Notes under the pieces: generated by a model
Database searches by the model: none
Seen by the model: the letters and a program-made list of their open reading frames with translations, nothing else
Told to the model about the DNA's origin: nothing
Made by a program: the position numbers and the translations under genes
NCBI RefSeq assembly: GCF_017654505.1
Contig: NW_024472146.1
Coordinates: forward strand, 1-64,000
DNA from: Polyodon spathula
Taxonomy: Eukaryota > Chordata > Actinopteri > Acipenseriformes > Polyodontidae
Length of the DNA stretch: 64,000 nt
Direction: 5' to 3'
Shown: piece by piece, positions 13,859-26,577 of the stretch
Numbering within the stretch: the first letter of the stretch is position 1
Layout: the number at the start of each line of letters is the position of its first letter

Positions 13859-14651
13859 CTGGTACACATAATAATATTAATAATAATAACACAACTGCAC
13901 AATTCCAACTCAAGCCTAGGGAAAAGATAGTCAATGGTCCTTCTGGTCACCTGAGCACATACATGTTTTTGTTCTTAAAATACAGTCTGTAATAAATCAA
14001 GTGAGCATGACTAAGAAACTGAGATACCTCCAGCAAATCTCGTTACAGATTATCTTTGATTTATTCAAGAACAATCACACTTCCACACAAAACCAATCAA
14101 CCTTTGCTTTTCTTGAAAAACAAAAAAGAGCTTTTAAAAAAAAAAAATCTTGCATGTAGAAACCCAATTTTGAGTTGTTTATTTCCAGTTTGGAACATCA
14201 ACATTTTTTTTTTGTTTCTTTTATTCCTTTCAGATTTGCACTGGCGTGAAGCTTAGTGAGTCTGGCTCTTCATCTCATAATTGGAAGCACATTTTTGTCT
14301 TGCTGAAGCATTCTGACTGAAGAAGTGTGAGAGAATGCAAGAAGCAGACAGATAATCAGACAGCCACACTAACACGCTAAAGTGGTAGACCAAAAGCCAA
14401 GCATTTCTCTAATTAGCGAGGGCTAGTTCAGTCCTCTGGCTTAGCACAGCTAGGAACACTGAAAGAGACATTAGTTTAGGAAAAACAAACATTTCAACAC
14501 TGATTACTGAGAAAGTTTGGTTTCTCTTTGCATTACCGCTACAGTACAGATTTTACAATAGAGTGTTTAAAGCTGAATTTAGGACCTCTCGTAGCGACCC
14601 CAGAGAGAAGATGATCAGTTTTTTTATTAATAAATGAAAAGTTACAAACAA

Positions 14652-14654
<3 letters not shown>

Positions 14655-14714
<60 letters not shown>
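14655..14714. repeat. (CT)n microsatellite
   Basis: 60 bp of CT dinucleotide; can form polypurine/polypyrimidine structures. Confidence 0.95.
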
Positions 14715-14716
<2 letters not shown>

Positions 14717-15317
14717 GTGTTCTCAAAAAAGCATTCTAAACACCTGTTTCTGGGTGAGATCCTCAAACAGGTGACATGTTTTCATTCTTTCGAAGTAAGA
14801 TCTCCCCAGATGACAAGCCAGCACACACACAGACAGAGACACGAACTCACAATGAGGACAAAGCCTTTTGCTTTAAAGGAAACGTCTCTTAAATATGAGT
14901 CAATAGCATGGAGTATTAGACTTAATATAAAGTTATAATTAATCAATTAATTCAATTATTTTAATTGCTATATCACCTCATATAACTAGATGGGCAGACT
15001 TGCTGCACAAAACAGTATACTCTTGCATTATTATTGACATAATTGACAAGCTTAAACTACAGAATTAAGAGCTAGTCCTAACGCAACCCTTTCTTTCATA
15101 AGAGGAGGATCTACTGTAATAGTTCAACAAATAAATCTGCTGTAATACCAACTGAATCTATATATATATTTTAGCAATGTCTGATGATATGTACAGAAGT
15201 CAATCGCAGATGCCTTTTATAAACCACACTCTGCAATATTTTTTCAATTAAAGTCATTTCAAATCGATAGAAGCCAAAAACTTGAAACAAAAAAAAACAC
15301 TAGCCAATCACAATATA

Positions 15318-15318
<1 letters not shown>

Positions 15319-15370
<52 letters not shown>
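15319..15370. repeat. (TG)n microsatellite
   Basis: About 45 bp of TG, ending in a short TA run. Confidence 0.95.
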
Positions 15371-15654
15371 ACGGATGAGACTGCACAAATTGTCGTGCAT
15401 CCTCGCCAGATCCCACAGCAGTCTCTGGAGGAAGTGTCTGCCACATTTTATAACCCCAAAGTCTGGACATTGCTGTAAAAACACTGGAAAAGCTCAAATA
15501 ATAGTCATTTTTCTAAATTGCACAATTGTAATGGTATAGCAGTATAATTGCATGCTGCATACTGAGTGCGTGGCAACAATGCAAAGCTGTGTTGGATTTC
15601 AAAAACTAATACTGTCATTTTTTAAACATCACAGGCAAACTTTGGGGAGATTTC

Positions 15655-15842
15655 TGTGTGTTATATGCAAGGTATGCAGTATACTTGGTGAATAGTGTTC
15701 TATAGTATGCCATTTGGTGAAGGGATATTATACAGTGTGTAATATACAAGTGGTGTGCATTATACAAGGGATGCAATCAAAGACTTACAGTATAAGTGTT
15801 ATATACAGGGTGTGTGTTATACACAGGGGATGCATTATACTT
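15655..15842. repeat. Degenerate tandem repeat with GTGTGTTATACA-type units
   Basis: Related short units (TTATATGCAAGG, AATATACAAGTG, ATTATACAAGGG, TTATATACAGGG, TTATACACAGGG) recur at irregular intervals over about 190 bp. Probably an old, diverged minisatellite. Confidence 0.6.
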
Positions 15843-16686
15843 TTTGCTTCTTTCAGGACTTCTATAGGTAAGAGGAGCTTGAGTCAAATGAAAAAAATAA
15901 ACAGGGCATCGGGACTGTGGAACTTCTCCCTGCCTTTAAAAGAGACACATGAATAGCATTACCAGCTGCCTTGTATAAACTCTCTAATCCTTTTTATACA
16001 TTGTTGAAATATTTCATCCACGAAAGCACAGCTCCAATGCAGCATCTCCTTCTCCACAGTTTGGTTTGGGTTTATTTTACAGCCTGCGAGTGTAATAATT
16101 GGACTCCCTCGTGGTTTTTTGCTGTAAATCAGCAGCTGAGCAGAGGTTTCAGTGGAAGGATTTCCTGGCTTTCCGTCCTCATCACTTCTTCCCACTTGAC
16201 CACACTGCCTTCTTTTAGCTGCAGTGATTTATTGAAGGTGCTTGGTAGCTATTTTAAAACAGATCCTTCTTTTAGCTGAGCTGGGGTAAAGTGGAATAAA
16301 CTGGAACCACCGTGTAGATGACAGAGCAGACTCTGAGGAGTTAAGAAAACAAAGAAAGAAAAACAGCTACTGTGTGCCTTACACTTTCCTTCTTGAAATA
16401 AGAGAGCCCAACGTCTTTAACAAGATTAGAGAAGGACACAAGAATATAAAAACAAAGTGCAATTACTCTTACTGCTGTTAACATCTGGTGCAGATGAGCT
16501 GCTGTTACAGACTCATCTTGTGACTGCAAATATAGCTGTTTCGCTTCTAAAGGCTGGCTTATAATTCTATAATGCGACCGTCGATGAGGCTGATTTCTCT
16601 TGTCTCTCAGTCGTGGGACTGTCAGTCAGTCAGCAGAGTTGAATTGCCTTCCTCTTGCATTATCATGATGGAGGAGCTCTCCAGAA

Positions 16687-16861
16687 GCTGGTAGCTCGCT
16701 GACATCTGGAGTTCCTGGGTGGAGAAGAGGAAGCTGGCTCGGTCGTGGGATCAGAGGACACCCACTGAACCTTCAGATTCCCTGAGATGTGTGGGACATT
16801 GTTGCTTTGAGGGGGAAATTATGGGGGTAAAATATCTGGGCATTGTAAATTAAAAACAAAA
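16687..16861 (+). mobile_element. Dispersed SINE-like repeat, copy 2
   Basis: Plus-strand copy of the repeat at 8008-8195, starting CTGGTAGCTCGCTGACATCT and ending in TGGGCATTGTAAATTAAAAA. The two copies differ at roughly one base in six to eight by eye. Confidence 0.75.
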
Positions 16862-18758
16862 GTCTCCTTCTGCTGTTCTGCCATTCATTGAGCTTACAAA
16901 AAAAATGACTGTGAGATATTTCAAAGCCGTCCCATAAAGGTAATTTTGCCTTCATACAACTGGGAGAAAAAGGTCCTAAACCAAATTAATTCCATTAAAA
17001 GAAAATCACACAATTTCTCAAGTGAAACAGCACCCAAGAATTGACTTTTGATAAAATGCATATAACTAGTGTACATGGGGCAAAAGAAATAGCAAAAGCT
17101 CAGCTGAGGCTGAAAAAGAAGGGAGAACCCACCCCTGTCAATGTAAAGCAATCTGATCCACATTACTCGTCACTACAGATCGGCTATAATACAGATTGTG
17201 TAACAACCCAACTCGATCTCTGTTTGATCTTCCCCTAATCCCTAAGAGTGTGTCACAAATTGGCAGGAGAAGAAACAAGACTTAAAAGAAGACAGAGCAC
17301 GAACAGAGCCTGCCAAAGGCTGTGCGCCATTCACACATTCCCACATACTCATTCCCACATACTCTCATGACTTGTGCTGTGTTTCCTTTCTATAGGTTAT
17401 CCATCATGCCGTTGTTTTTTTTTTTTTATGCAGCCCTTGACACAACTGTCAGGAGATTTGAATGTTTTCGCTTGTTACTGGAAAAGGCAAAAATAGAGTT
17501 CCTTTATAGCGTCCTTGAGATCCTGCAATTTAAGTCTCTAACCATAATTTGCCAGTAGTTTGTCACAACTATGGCCAAAACCTAACCACCAAATACAGAG
17601 GGAAGTGACACAACATAGTGGCTAGGCAAAATAAAAAATCAATTGTAGTGACAATGTAACCAGCGGGTTGGAGTTGGACTTCACTGGCCCTCTGTACTGC
17701 ATATTTACATTTAGGTTTCCTCATTGTCATTTTACTATGATCTAATCATCTGTCAAAAATAGCAATCCTGACATTGCAAAGCCTAATATCATAATTCTTA
17801 GTATATAACTTCCACCTCTTTTTCAATTTATGGTAGAATTTCCATGTTCCCTTTTTAAGACGTGTTGAAAATTGTCATTTGTTTAAGTTAAATAACCCAG
17901 TTTTAGAGACATGCAATATGAAGCTGAAAGTAATTTAAGAGTAAAATGAAAATATCAAATAGCAGTTAAATGAGGATTATAGCATCTGTATTTAACTTTA
18001 ATAAACAAGTCACCCCTTATCATTACAGCACAGTGGAAACAGTGGTCTTTGTAGTATACTGGCATCTACAGAACTCAATGTTACACATTATAGTGGATAT
18101 ACAATAGACTATGAAAGATCTACGGCCTAACACAAGGCACTAGGTATTACAATTTGCCCTTTGCCTTGCATGATTTTCAGAAGGCAAAAATAGTTCTATC
18201 CAAAGACAGTTGAATGGTGGACAATGAAATTGCTCTGTCCTCACTGAAAAAGGAAGGCTTGGTTTTTTTGTTTTAAAACATTATTCTTGTTTTTGCACAC
18301 CCTCCAAGTGCCAAACTGGTTCACTGCTCATTAGGCAGCTCCCTATTGTTTGAGATCCAGTATACCATCAAGTGCTCCTGAGCATTGCTAGCGCAGAAGC
18401 TGCCAGAACAGGCACTGCCTTCCACTAAGTCAGCATGTTTTATTGAAAGGTAAATATGCATCGAAGACACCTAATCCTTTAGTCTTTCTGTTCTTAAAAT
18501 GTTAGGATTTAGATTATCCAAAGTAATGGAAATCTCACTTCATCTTAAACAATGCCCCTTTTAAGCTTGTAATATATTTCTGAAATCAGGGGAATTAAAA
18601 AATGTTCACAAACAGTTGGGCGTTGTATAGATTAGCAGAGGTAACTTTCCTGTAGGAGTTTTTTTTTTTCGTACAGCACTTGTTCTGAAATATTATTTTG
18701 TTAGTACATCAAAACGGCTTCGATGCCTCAGTTGTGATGTGGGTCATCCGGGGCCAGC

Positions 18759-19112
18759 TTAACTCTTTCAGTCTGTATCTTAGCGGCGTATCTTAACATG
18801 TGCTGAAAAGAAATGCCGAGAAGCGACCTAGGCTTCTGTATGGCAGTGATAAAAGGCAAGTAAGAACAATATGACATCAGCTGTATTGTTATACAAGTGA
18901 GTGCAAACATGGTTTGATGTTTGAAGCCAAAGTGCACAAGTTATTTTTCAATATTTGGGATTCAGAGTACTTAAAGCACTGACAGGATTGTGAAGTCCCA
19001 AATCATAATTTTTTGTCCTGTTCTCGTGTATGCTCAGTAATGTTTGAATTATTTAACTTAATTTCGCATTATTGAGCTCGACAAAAAAATAATTCAGGAC
19101 TGAAAGGGTTAA
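18759..19112. mobile_element. Candidate piggyBac-type MITE flanked by TTAA
   Basis: TTAA at 18759-18762 is followed by CTCTTTCAGTC, and GACTGAAAGGG is followed by TTAA at 19109-19112. The ends are inverted repeats with one mismatch. TTAA target sites and CCCTTT-type ends fit piggyBac. Interior 346 bp, non-coding. Confidence 0.6.
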
Positions 19113-19915
19113 AGAGTAAATGGTACCAGCGGTGTGCTGGCACTTCAACTCCCAATTGCCCTTAAGAAGTATTTATTGACAGGCATACAATAAATCCATT
19201 CATTAATGTGTTGATTTCAACACTGGTACTCCCCTTTTAAAACTGAGTCCCAATCAATGGCGATTTAACTCCGGAGTGTTTTAAAAGTGGATTGGTTAGT
19301 GAATTTTCCTCTGATACGGAGCGGTGACGTTTGCACTGCTGTGCTGAGGCTGTAATCTGACAACTGATTGGTTATCAACTGTAAAGGTGAGGGAATTGGA
19401 AGCTTTTCTTGTTTTGAAGTCAACGCTTCAATGAACGGATTTATTTAAGATCTACAGGTAAATATGGTATCAGCGCCTCATGTCTTCCTTTTCCATCTTA
19501 TCCTTTTCACTAACAGTCATCACATCCTGGTGAAGTTTAAAGTGAGCCTGTGACCTCAGAAAGCCTCTCACAAAGCCTCTCTCCAAGCCAAGCTAGCTAG
19601 AGTACATCAGAGTGTCTCCCAGCAACACCTTTGTTGTGTATTTCCATCTTCCACCACAGGAGAACAAATAACAAAAAACAAAAAAAGAGCCTCAAAGTAC
19701 ATTTACATCCGGTGCAAAACTATACCTGACTGTGTTATGTAAGACCTGGGTGCCTTGATCAGCTTTGATGGCTTGATAGTCTGTGTTCAAAATAAGGCAT
19801 ATCATGTCACAAAATGCCTATTTCTCAGTTTCTTTTTTGGCATAAAAAAAGGCTGGAAAAGTTATCTGAACTCAGTGCGTAAGGACAATTGGTGATGTGA
19901 CTTGCAGGCAGTGCA

Positions 19916-19939
19916 GACACACACACACACACACACACA
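19916..19939. repeat. (AC)n microsatellite
   Basis: A 24-bp AC tract. A similar broken AC tract lies at 9755-9786. Confidence 0.9.
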
Positions 19940-21025
19940 CTCGGTGGATTTTCCCCGGCTGTTTATTTTCAGACAATGGAGCATTGTGCTGGTATGTGGG
20001 TACCTTACCAATTTAATTAGAGAACACCAAAGGAGCTGCAGCGACACGAACCTGGAGTCTGCTTGTGTTGGTCTCCTCAGGTAGGGTTCCAGCCCTGCAA
20101 AACAGCTTACCTGATCAGGGAAGATTTTGAATCCTGCATCAGTTTATGTTTAACCCTTAGTTCAGTGCCTAGCGCACATCACTGCATTGCTGTTGTTACC
20201 ATGGAGCACAATCGGATCTATCAGGGTAAACAAGAAAACTGACTTGTGTCAGGGAAGTAGAGGTGACAGGACCCAGGCTGGCTATAACCCACACACAGAC
20301 GTATAGCGTAAATAATATACTTTATTTAGTCTAGTGTCATTTTCATAAAAAAGAGACAAAGGTTGATGAAGAAGAGTACACAAATGAATGAGATAAGACT
20401 GTGAGAAGTGGCCCTTTTGAAAGCCGGTGGCATCAACTGTACAGATATTTAATACAACAATATAGAAAATCTGCTACAGGTCACATGACCTGATGTTGGT
20501 AGAGATAAGAAAGATATTTTTTACAAGTTCTAGTCTCACACAAAAGCGGTTTTGTTTAGTCAGCCTCAGCGAATGTAAACTCCTGTTGTTTTGAATGTGA
20601 ATGAAAGTAAATGTTTAGATTCACAGGGCCTGTGAGGACGCAAGGAGCCCTCCATGCGTGACGTGCAGAAATTAAAATCCCAGGCAGCACTAGGAATCTG
20701 TGTCCTTTGTTGTATGCGGCTCTCTGAAGTTACTTTCACCCAGATGGACCAATTAGTAATTTATTCCACAGCCATTTAACGATCTTGTTTAATCTAGGGA
20801 GTTTGGCTAAATTTGGTCGGAGTCTAAGAACCACATATTGCGTATTAATGTCTCTGCAGGCTTTGTTGGCCTAATCAGCTCTCACATCAAGCCACACATG
20901 AGGAATCACCAATTCAATCACTTCCTATTAATTAGCAGTGTATTTAATTTAATAGCATAGCACAGCATGTTTCAAGTACAAGTTCCTATTTGATATTAAA
21001 ATGACTCAAACAGAAAGCAATTTGG

Positions 21026-21318
21026 GTAACACTTTACATTAAGTATCCCTAATTACTGTGTATTTACATAGTAGATACATAGTAAATACACGTGCACTTA
21101 CACATAATTACAATGTTATTATGCATAGTTACTTAATGTGTAATTTTCTTTGCATGATATAACCCTAACCCTTTTCTGATACAATTGTGTACTTACATAT
21201 ATTGTGCAAAAAAATTAATACATTGCATCTATGCATAATGACATTGTGAATGTGTGTAAGTACAGATGTATTTACTCAGTAACTACTAAGTGAATACACA
21301 GTAATTAAAGGCACTTCA
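21026..21318. mobile_element. Fold-back MITE-like element, copy 2, near complete
   Basis: Begins GTAACACTTTACATTAAG. The left arm (to about 21130) and the reverse complement of the right arm (21210-21318) align over about 90 bp, sharing TAATTACTGTGTATT and CATTATGCATAG blocks. The core has AACCCTAACCC. Non-coding, DNA-transposon-like; superfamily not assigned. Confidence 0.75.
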
Positions 21319-21381
21319 TAACTTGTTTGATTGACTATGCTAAGTCCTGCTGGATAGATGATGTTTGTAGAAACATGAGGA

Positions 21382-21394
21382 CTGTGTGTGTGTG

Positions 21395-21457
<63 letters not shown>
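21382..21457. repeat. (TG)n microsatellite
   Basis: About 75 bp of TG with a single missing base near 21395. Confidence 0.95.
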
Positions 21458-21458
<1 letters not shown>

Positions 21459-21639
21459 TCCTGGTGTTCTGCAGATCGATGGCTGCAGTGGTAGCCAGTA
21501 TCATTCAGCAGCCCTCCTCTTTCTCTCTTCTTAACCTACAGTAAGCTGTTTATTGCCCCCCTCCGTGTCAAGAATCATATATGCATTGTATGTAACTCCT
21601 AGCATGCATTCTCACACCTCCAAAATAACATTGCAGGGA

Positions 21640-21730
21640 CCCACAGCTTTGGCTAAAGGTATAGCCCTATAAAATTAACTAGTATTGCTTTAGTCGAATG
21701 AAACCTGATGAGCAAGGTTACTTACTTAAC

Positions 21731-21761
<31 letters not shown>

Positions 21762-21835
21762 CTTCTTCTTCTTCTTCTTCTTCTTCTTCTTTGTAAAATC
21801 CAATGCTAGTTGATGACACCTGTATTCATGGCATC
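21640..21835. mobile_element. Tc1/mariner-like non-autonomous fragment, copy 2, split by a (TTC)n tract
   Basis: Starts CACAGCTTTGGCTAAAGG, then CCCTATAAAATTAACTAGTA and GAATGAAACCTGATGAGCAA, matching copy 1. It is interrupted by the (TTC)n array at 21731-21792. Confidence 0.55.
21731..21792. repeat. (TTC)n microsatellite
   Basis: About 60 bp of TTC (GAA on minus), inside the Tc1-like copy 2. Confidence 0.95.
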
Positions 21836-22118
21836 ATGCATTGCTTAGTGTAAACCTGTATAAACACATCTAGCTAAATCAGTGACAAACTGAATCTGCC
21901 ATTAACTTTTAAAAACTTGTTTATTGGAATCCTGCAAATATGAAACGTAACCCCTTTCAAATAATACAAAACAATCATAAATACGGAGTTATAACATTTT
22001 AATTTATATAAAACATGTACAACCACATTCATTCGAAACAACAAAACAAAAACAGCAAAAGAATACATTATATTGTGTTTCAGAGTTATGGCCACTTCAC
22101 ATGAAGTGATTGTACAAT

Positions 22119-22130
22119 GCCCTCTACTGG
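22119..22130 (-). promoter_or_regulatory. CTCF-type core motif
   Basis: On minus, CCAGTAGAGGGC fits CCASYAGRKGGC at every position. Isolated in the gene-poor flank; occupancy unknown. Confidence 0.35.
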
Positions 22131-22818
22131 TCATTAAGCCCAACTGCAGAGTGATTCTAAAATGGACCAACTGGAAGTGCAGCACAGCGTGGTCATTTGT
22201 CCACTCAATCAAAACAGTGCTTTAAAATTATTCATCTTAATAGCTCACCACTCAGCAAATTTACAGACATCTTCTTTGCCAGAAAATATGTGTCTTCTTA
22301 ACGTTTCCTCCCTCGGGTGATTAGAAGACCAGATTATTGCTTAATTCCCCAAGTATGATACACACACAGGGCCCTCAACTTTAACTCAAAGGTCTGATAT
22401 TCTTGAAAGGGTTTATTTTTTAAGTCTTATTAGGATCTGATTTTCACTTCTAGTTGCATGTCATAGATACAAGTAACACGGGTTTGATCAGCTAAATTAG
22501 GAGTCAGCCGTCAAGTGTGTATCGAGTTTCTTTTTGCTTTGCTTGCAATACACTGCTGTGCACTAGACGGTGCTGATTGCTGCTAATATAAAGACACATT
22601 GGCTGATCTAGCCTGAACTGTATATGTTTGTAGCAGGAAACCAGAATTGAAACAGAGCAGTTCCTGAAATACTAATCATATCCTGTTAACACAGGCTTCA
22701 TTCCATTAGAGCCAGATGTATTCTGACTCTAATTCCCAGGCCCAGTGCATTTTGGGGGTTGTAGTCCTGCTACCCACGTTACAAAAGGACTACATCATCC
22801 TTTTTCCTTCCCTACTCT

Positions 22819-22819
<1 letters not shown>

Positions 22820-22888
<69 letters not shown>
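22820..22888. repeat. (TA)n microsatellite
   Basis: About 68 bp of TA, followed by a short CA-rich run (22895-22914). Confidence 0.95.
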
Positions 22889-22889
<1 letters not shown>

Positions 22890-24832
22890 TGTATACACAC
22901 ACGCACACACACACAGTACTGGCACAAATTATGGCAACAACAGATTATTTACAGCAAAATTATGGGTGGGGATTGTATTGCCCATGTTTCCTCACTCAGA
23001 TCCCTTACTTATTAAATACCCGGGTATCTTTGAATAGATAATCGTCTCTGTTTTAAAAATATGCTAAGTATTTTAATGAGCAAGCTATGACCCAAGTACA
23101 GTAATACCCCGAAATGCTCTCCTTTGTTCTAGGACAGCTGGGGATGGGAAGTTTGTTGCCAGATAACTTCACTCTGACTGTTACTCACTAAATATCCTGG
23201 CATCCCTAAAAAGAACGTCTCCTCTTTAAAAAGTCATTTGTAATCATTGAAAAATTGAAAACATCATAAAAAGTTCAGGATAAAAAAAGAAATGTAATTT
23301 AAAGCTAGTTTTTACATGTCTCTGGACAATAGGGTCCTTTATATGAAAAGCTAAAAGATCCACAGCTGTTGACAAACACATAAAAGCATCAAAGGCTGTC
23401 TTTATGGTTGCTTTGAAGAACCATAACAGAGTTTAATTGTCAGTAGAAGGGTCCGTGGTCAGTCTGTTACCATGGGCTGGGGCCTCAGATATTAAGTGCA
23501 CAGAGGAAGGGAAAACGGTTGACAATCATAAAGAAACACAGTACCTTTGCTTGTGCAATTAATATTACATTCAGCGTATAATTCTATACAAACAATTCTA
23601 ACACTCATTTTTTATTAATCATCAACATGATTATTAGAAGTGTCGAGGAAATTCTGATTTGTCCTTTTGAAGCATGTATTCCAGTCTGTGATTTACTCTG
23701 TGTGTCGCACATTTCAAAACCAAATAGATTTTTTATAGTGTATGGATGAGGGGAAATGTTACAAAATGAGACAGAAACAGCTTAAGAGCCCTTAAGAAAG
23801 ACCTTCAATTAAATTTGTGGTTCCATTCTTGCGAAACTAACTTTTTTTTTCTCTCTTTTTGTTTTTGAAAAACAGTACATTTCAGGACGGGGTAAATATG
23901 AAAAATATGTGCCAATCAAAAAAAGATCCTAATTATATGTTATTATATGTTATTATACGTTAGAGCCAGCCTGTATTCAGAGTAAGCCTGTGCAATAATT
24001 ATTATGAAGAATGCACGGTAAAGCAACAGCCAGCATCTTTTCTCATTATATTTATTTTGCTCTTTGGAGGAGTGTATTTTGAGAGTCATATCCTCCAAAG
24101 AGAATAGTGCTGAGCTTCATATTCTCCTCCACGCATTTAACCGAAAAAGGTGACCTTTTGTTCATGTTGCTGGTGCAAATCACTTCTAATGGCAACAAGT
24201 GGCTGTGATGTCTTCTGACCAGGTTTTCCATACAGAGTTCTGAGGATTGGCGGAAGTGTGCTTGTTTTGGACTGGAATGAATAACTTTGCGTTTGGTGCG
24301 GAAATGACAGGAATAATAATTAAGGAAATGGAATGGTTTTATAGGCCATGCTGTTTACTTTAACCTCCAGATGTGATGCAGCTGTGAGCTAACTAGCCTT
24401 GCCCAGGATCTGATTGGCTAGTTTCGGTTAGCGATGCTCCTGTTAGCCGAGGTGCAAAAGCCAGTCCATCAATAAAAGACAAAAGCAAAACTTTGAGGGA
24501 GCTGAAAAGATTCAGATTTGTTCAATCTATAATGAAAATAGAACCACTGAGGTTCCAACCAGCTAGAGATTTGAAGAAGCCAGTTATAGAAACAGCAAGC
24601 TTTTTTTTCTTTTCCTTTTTCTTTTTTTTTTCAAAGCCACATGGATTTACTTAATAACATAGTTTTAATAAGAACACATTGTAGCCAAATTCAAGAGCTG
24701 CTATGCGTTCGAGTAAAGGAACCTGCTCATTCCTTTTGATAATGCACTGGTCTCTGTGGAGAACAGCAATTAAGTGAAATGAATCAGTCTACTGAGATCC
24801 AGGTTGTGGAACCAATGTAAAAGAACGTTACT

Positions 24833-24910
24833 GGTGGAGGCTAAGCTCGAACCTGCGATCACGCACACAGCAAGCCATTGTATAAACCACCTTGTAAAAA
24901 AGCCACGTAC
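24833..24910 (-). mobile_element. Degenerate tRNA-derived SINE head
   Basis: On minus there is a B-box-like GCAGGTTCGAGCTT, with a tRNA-like stretch upstream (AAGGTGGTTTATACAATGGC). It lies just before the fold-back element at 24931. Confidence 0.4.
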
Positions 24911-24930
24911 TTCTGTGTGTGGTCATGGAG

Positions 24931-25100
24931 CAGGGGTGTCCAGTCATGATTATGGAGGGCCATTTCACTCCAGGTTTAACAAGTAAAATGAGATGGTTAA
25001 CTACTCCACAGTCTGGATGGTTTAATTTGTTCAATTAAACAATTTAGAACAGGGTTGGAACAAAGACCAGGAGTGGAAGGGCCAGCTTTGGACTCCCCTG
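24931..25100. mobile_element. Fold-back MITE-like element
   Basis: The left end CAGGGGTGTCCAGTC and the reverse complement of the right end CAGGGGAGTCCAAAG are inverted repeats. Further in, GGAGGGCC/ACTCCAGGTTT pairs with GGCCCTT/ACTCCTGGTCTTT. About 170 bp, non-coding. Confidence 0.65.
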
Positions 25101-26489
25101 TTATAGAGCTTGTTTAACACTGCCTGTTACACAATTATGTTCTTCATGGTTTCATTCAGCCAACCCTTCCATCCAGTGCCTAAAGTAATGCTTTATTAAT
25201 TGTACCTTTTAAAACTGGCATGGATTACATCTTGAAGAGGGTCAATGGGCACTCCTGAAAGGAAACTCGCATTGCTAATCCCTCTTTTTAAAATGTACCA
25301 GAATGCATTGGGTTGTGAGTTGAAAAGCCTGAACTGTCCCACTGAACACAGAGCCATATGGTCACCTTCTAAATAATAAATAAAACTTTGACTGTCCCTT
25401 TCATTAGTCCTCCAGCCAACTTTAACAGAGATCAGGTATTATATTGAACTGATGAAAATAAACATTGAGCTATAGCTAATGAGACTGACACTGCCATCCT
25501 AACTAGTCACACTTGAGCTTAATTAGACGTGTCCCAGGTGCCACAGATTTAGATGTGATGCTATTCACACCTGTGTAATGTGCCATCATCAAGATTTGTA
25601 AATCAAGTGAACAGAAGCCCATTCAATGGGAGGCTGAACACCAGCTCATCAAGCACTATTTAGGTACTGTGGACAGGGTAAAAATAGGGAAGTCTAAAAC
25701 TGCTTAATTATTCTATCAATTACTTTTAATTAATGCCTACACTGACATCTGGTCACTGTAGGACTGAATAGCACACAGGGCAGTGCTAATGTCAAGCAAA
25801 GATTATGTGTTTTTAAAAACAGTTATGAATCATGACATACAGTACTTTATCAAATATTGCTTTAATGCAATATTTGCATATCAAGCCAGTTTTGTTTTGT
25901 GTTTAGTTCAATAGTTAAGCTGAACAAATCATACAGTTTTTTTTTCGCTCTTTAGAGAAAACATTGACACCTAGCTAAAGAATATGTTTTAATGGTTTCG
26001 CTTTTAACAGGGCGGGTGTGTTTTATTGTTCTTTTTGAGTTTTTTCAGAATATAAAACTTGTTCTCCTTTGAGCTCCATGCCAGCGAAGCCTAAACATCA
26101 AGGGAAATTGAACTGAACTGAAATGCTTGACTCCAAAGAATTCATTTGTGATTTAATGGTACTGCTTATAAACAGGGTTCGTGTTATTTTACTGTTGACT
26201 GTTTGGGATTCATTGAAATGTTTTGCATTAAGAGCAGAATCTCTCACATTCTCATGTTAACAGCTGTGAAAGGAATCTCAGACTAATAAAACAAAGGCTC
26301 CCTCTTCTTTCTTTTTCAGCCGTTCTGTAAACTCTGTGGCAACCTAACGAGAGAACTCGGAATAACAAGGCACTAAAAGACTTTGGATTTAATTAAGAAG
26401 CCTTATGATTAAATTTTCAAGTCAGAATCAGTTAACGTGGTTTGCACCAGCCTTTCAACAATAAACACGTGTCTTGTCATGTAATAAGC

Positions 26490-26490
26490 T

Positions 26491-26575
<85 letters not shown>
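26490..26575. repeat. (TA)n microsatellite
   Basis: About 85 bp of nearly pure TA. Confidence 0.95.

Positions 26576-26577
<2 letters not shown>

Noticed and set aside
13571..13950. Poly-Asn and poly-Ile ORFs on the minus strand
   Set aside because: Translations of the AAC/TTA microsatellite.
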